From Flavobacterium gelidicaeli (GTDB taxonomy: Bacteria; Bacteroidota; Bacteroidia; Flavobacteriales; Flavobacteriaceae): a stretch of DNA of 64,000 bases. Location: positions 536,862 through 600,861 of the forward strand of contig NZ_JABSNK010000001.1 of NCBI RefSeq assembly GCF_013294005.1, read 5' to 3'. The position numbers and the translations under genes were made by a program. Shown piece after piece: positions 62,588 through 64,000 of the stretch; the first letter of the stretch is position 1, and each line of letters begins with the position of its first letter. The notes below the pieces were generated by a model. It was given only the letters and a program-made list of their open reading frames with translations, did not search any database and had not been told where the DNA came from.

Positions 62588-62689
62588 TTTATAAAATTAC
62601 TAAAAAAGGAAATATGGATGATCGTTTTTTTTAGAATTATGGCTATTTAGAATCCCTTTATGAATTAATTTATGTTGTCATTGGAACAC

Positions 62690-62815
62690 GGATGACATGG
62701 ATCGAGCAGATGTAAACGGATTTCTTTTTATTGGGTTATGAGTAGAAATGATTTTACTATTTTTACATAGTGGTCTTGGTACCCAGATCGGACGGATTTA
62801 AACGGATATACTATC
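62690..62815. repeat. Degenerate ACGGAT-type intergenic repeats
   Basis: Two related units: ACACGGATGACATGGATCGAG and following GTAAACGGATTTC at about 62696-62732, and CAGATCGGACGGATTTAAAC plus GGATATAC at about 62786-62812. Such ACGGATTTAAACGGAT strings recur in spacers of Bacteroidota genomes. This 500-base spacer (62588-63087) otherwise holds only the M28 remnant. Confidence 0.5.
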
Positions 62816-62896
62816 TTGAAGAGAGATAGTTTCGTTTGTTTAGAAGACTTACTTATTTTGTACTGGTGGCAAAGTCCAACCTTGATTTGTATACAA

Positions 62897-63020
62897 TTAC
62901 TTCAAAGCTACAATAGCTCTAAAAACACTATCGATAACTAACGCCATTTTTGGAATATTAATTGTTTCCAGAACATCTTTATCGGTGTGGTAGTTTGGGT
63001 TTCTATAAAAACACCCCATT
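62897..63020 (-). pseudogene. Remnant of an M28-family peptidase (C-terminal codons only)
   Basis: Read on the minus strand the last 38 codons give FYRNPNYHTDKDVLETINIP then KMALVIDSVFRAIVALK and a stop. The RNPNYHT(P/D)..D...TI motif and the final KMALVIDSVFRA helix are typical for the end of secreted M28 metallopeptidases. No upstream peptidase sequence continues in this frame beyond about 63020, so the body of the gene is lost. Confidence 0.7.
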
Positions 63021-63087
63021 ATCACCCTAACGAAAACTTGATAGGAAACGATAATTTCACTGAATTCCACCTAGATCAAAATGGCTT

Positions 63088-63909
63088 TTACTTGAAATCT
63101 TTATTAGCTTGTTCGTGGAAAAGTATTAAATCTTTAACAATATATTTCAATTTAGCGCTATAAATAACTGATTGATTTACAATGCCATTTTCACTATTTA
63201 CACTTAATAAAGGAATAGAATTTTCATTATAATTATACATAGAAGTTAAAATACCAGCATGTACAAATTTAGAACGAGTAACATAATATTCAGAAATAAT
63301 TTTTTTTATTAATTCATTTTCAACATTAGCTTCTTTTGCTAAATTTATTATTCTTTTTGAAATAGAAAAAGTCTCTTGATTACATGTATTACATTTTTTT
63401 GATTCAATGTCATTAAGTGTTATTAGTTCTAAAGATGACATGTATGAAGTGATAGCATATTCAATACAATTAAAATCTAAAGCAAAAGAAGTGTTGTATA
63501 ATTCCTCGAAAAATAATCCTTCCGAGAAAAATAATATACTCTTTTCAAAGGAATTGTAAAGTTCAAAGTAATTCAATGGCTTAGATAAATAATGGTCTAT
63601 ATAATTACCTATTTTTCCCGAGATTTCTAACTTTTTAAATGCATCACTTGTTAGATAAGAAGATTGTTCATCTGTATCTGAATCAATTAAAACAATTTCA
63701 CGATGATTCATATTTCTTACAACACTTATTCCTGTTTCACTAAAATTTATAAATTTTAAAGTATCAAAAGACAATATACTTCTGACAAATCTCAATTGAG
63801 AGGTTGCAAAAGTTTTTGCATCGATATCATCATATCCAGTTACAGTAAGTCTAAGTTTGTCATTTTCAATTTTGAAATATTTATACTCTACTTTCTTAAA
63901 AATTATCAC
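63088..63909 (-). CDS. HEPN-like (Apea-type) protein of unknown function
   Basis: A 273-residue soluble protein starting at GTG. The middle (residues 95-200) is helical with a CNTCNQE motif that could bind zinc. Residues 190-222 (EYYVTRSKFVHAGILTS) carry R-x4-H, the catalytic motif of HEPN ribonucleases, in the Y..RSK.VH(A/G)G context used by the Apea-like HEPN group. No neighbour of known defence function is in view, but the gene sits beside a gene remnant, as expected for an inserted accessory gene. Functional assignment is tentative. No ATG precedes the GTG in frame. Confidence 0.6.
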   Translation of the reverse strand: MIIFKKVEYKYFKIENDKLRLTVTGYDDIDAKTFATSQLRFVRSILSFDTLKFINFSETGISVVRNMNHREIVLIDSDTDEQSSYLTSDAFKKLEISGKIGNYIDHYLSKPLNYFELYNSFEKSILFFSEGLFFEELYNTSFALDFNCIEYAITSYMSSLELITLNDIESKKCNTCNQETFSISKRIINLAKEANVENELIKKIISEYYVTRSKFVHAGILTSMYNYNENSIPLLSVNSENGIVNQSVIYSAKLKYIVKDLILFHEQANKDFK

Positions 63910-63951
63910 TACTATCCGAAAGTCTGAAATTAAAAATGCCTGAGAATCCCT

Positions 63952-63959
63952 TATTTTTG
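63952..63959 (+). promoter_or_regulatory. -7 promoter box for the gene at the right edge
   Basis: TATTTTTG (TAnnTTTG), 24 bases before the ATG at 63984. Confidence 0.5.
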
Positions 63960-63983
63960 TTTTGCGAAAAATAAAATAATTTT

Positions 63984-64000
63984 ATGGGACTCTTCAAGCG
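63984..64000 (+). CDS. Start of a rightward gene (first codons only)
   Basis: ATG GGA CTC TTC AAG encodes MGLFK before the window ends. A promoter box stands at the correct distance. Too little is present to name the product. Confidence 0.45.

Noticed and set aside
1..64000. CRISPR arrays, transposases, rRNA genes, replication origin
   Set aside because: No regularly spaced direct repeats, no transposase or integrase motifs, no rRNA sequence and no dnaA-box cluster seen in the window.

Overview
The window is AT-rich chromosomal DNA from a Bacteroidota bacterium, almost certainly a Flavobacterium or close relative. Evidence: TAnnTTTG -7 promoter boxes upstream of many genes, few recognisable Shine-Dalgarno sites, Flavobacteriaceae-typical proteins (DUF5686 family, PID-CTERM-like tail, PepSY-like secreted peptides, RND/MMPL exporter), a GGC-anticodon tRNA-Ala without encoded CCA, and intergenic repeats of kinds seen in flavobacterial genomes. 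Most of the window is conserved core genome; the accessory content is concentrated in a few places.

Layout. 0-4 kb: uppP end, truB, a thioredoxin-like protein, patatin-like protein, pyrH-frr. 4-14 kb: DUF5686 outer-membrane protein, CPA2 antiporter with a UspA-like tail, RND exporter, MscS channel behind a long leader, a thioredoxin-fold secreted protein and a TrmH-family methylase. 14.4-16.3 kb: an anti-phage dCTP deaminase with a small unknown partner ORF. 16.4-29.5 kb: asnS, rpoN, a ParE/RelE-type toxin-antitoxin pair, tdk with a repeat-derived tail, an acidic protein, rsmI, a HopJ-family protein, recJ-MFS, a small Cys-rich protein behind a perfect 23-bp palindrome, queD-lpxH, a short membrane peptide and an enoyl-CoA hydratase.

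29.5-34.9 kb is the clearest accessory island. It starts just downstream of tRNA-Ala(GGC) and holds a type IIG restriction-methylase, a truncated RhuM gene and a tightly packed three-gene operon that I read as a toxin-antitoxin-chaperone (TAC) module: a RelE/HigB-like toxin with an N-terminal extension, an XRE antitoxin with a C-terminal extension, and a SecB-like chaperone. This is the best candidate for a little-described system.

35-64 kb: greA/greB-like gene, aldehyde dehydrogenase with AraC regulator, an envelope operon (FAD oxidoreductase-mtgA-lpxR-like), two secreted peptidases, a hybrid histidine kinase convergent with an NtrC-type regulator, three tandem PepSY-like peptides, fabH-accB-accC, rpmF-DUF177, divergent pdxA/ribE, a CAU tRNA, methylmalonyl-CoA epimerase, an overlapping lipoprotein/repeat-protein pair, an Ig-like lipoprotein and an omega-amidase. 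The right end holds a decayed M28 peptidase remnant, a HEPN-like orphan gene and the first codons of a rightward gene.

Functional links visible in the sequence: fatty-acid initiation (fabH, accB, accC, with rpmF-DUF177 upstream), envelope maintenance (uppP, mtgA, lpxH, lpxR-like), translation and RNA modification (truB, frr, asnS, rsmI, TrmH-like), and sigma-54 signalling (rpoN at 18 kb and an NtrC-type activator at 47 kb). Coordinates and motifs come from direct reading of the sequence; family names come from recognising motifs, without a database search.
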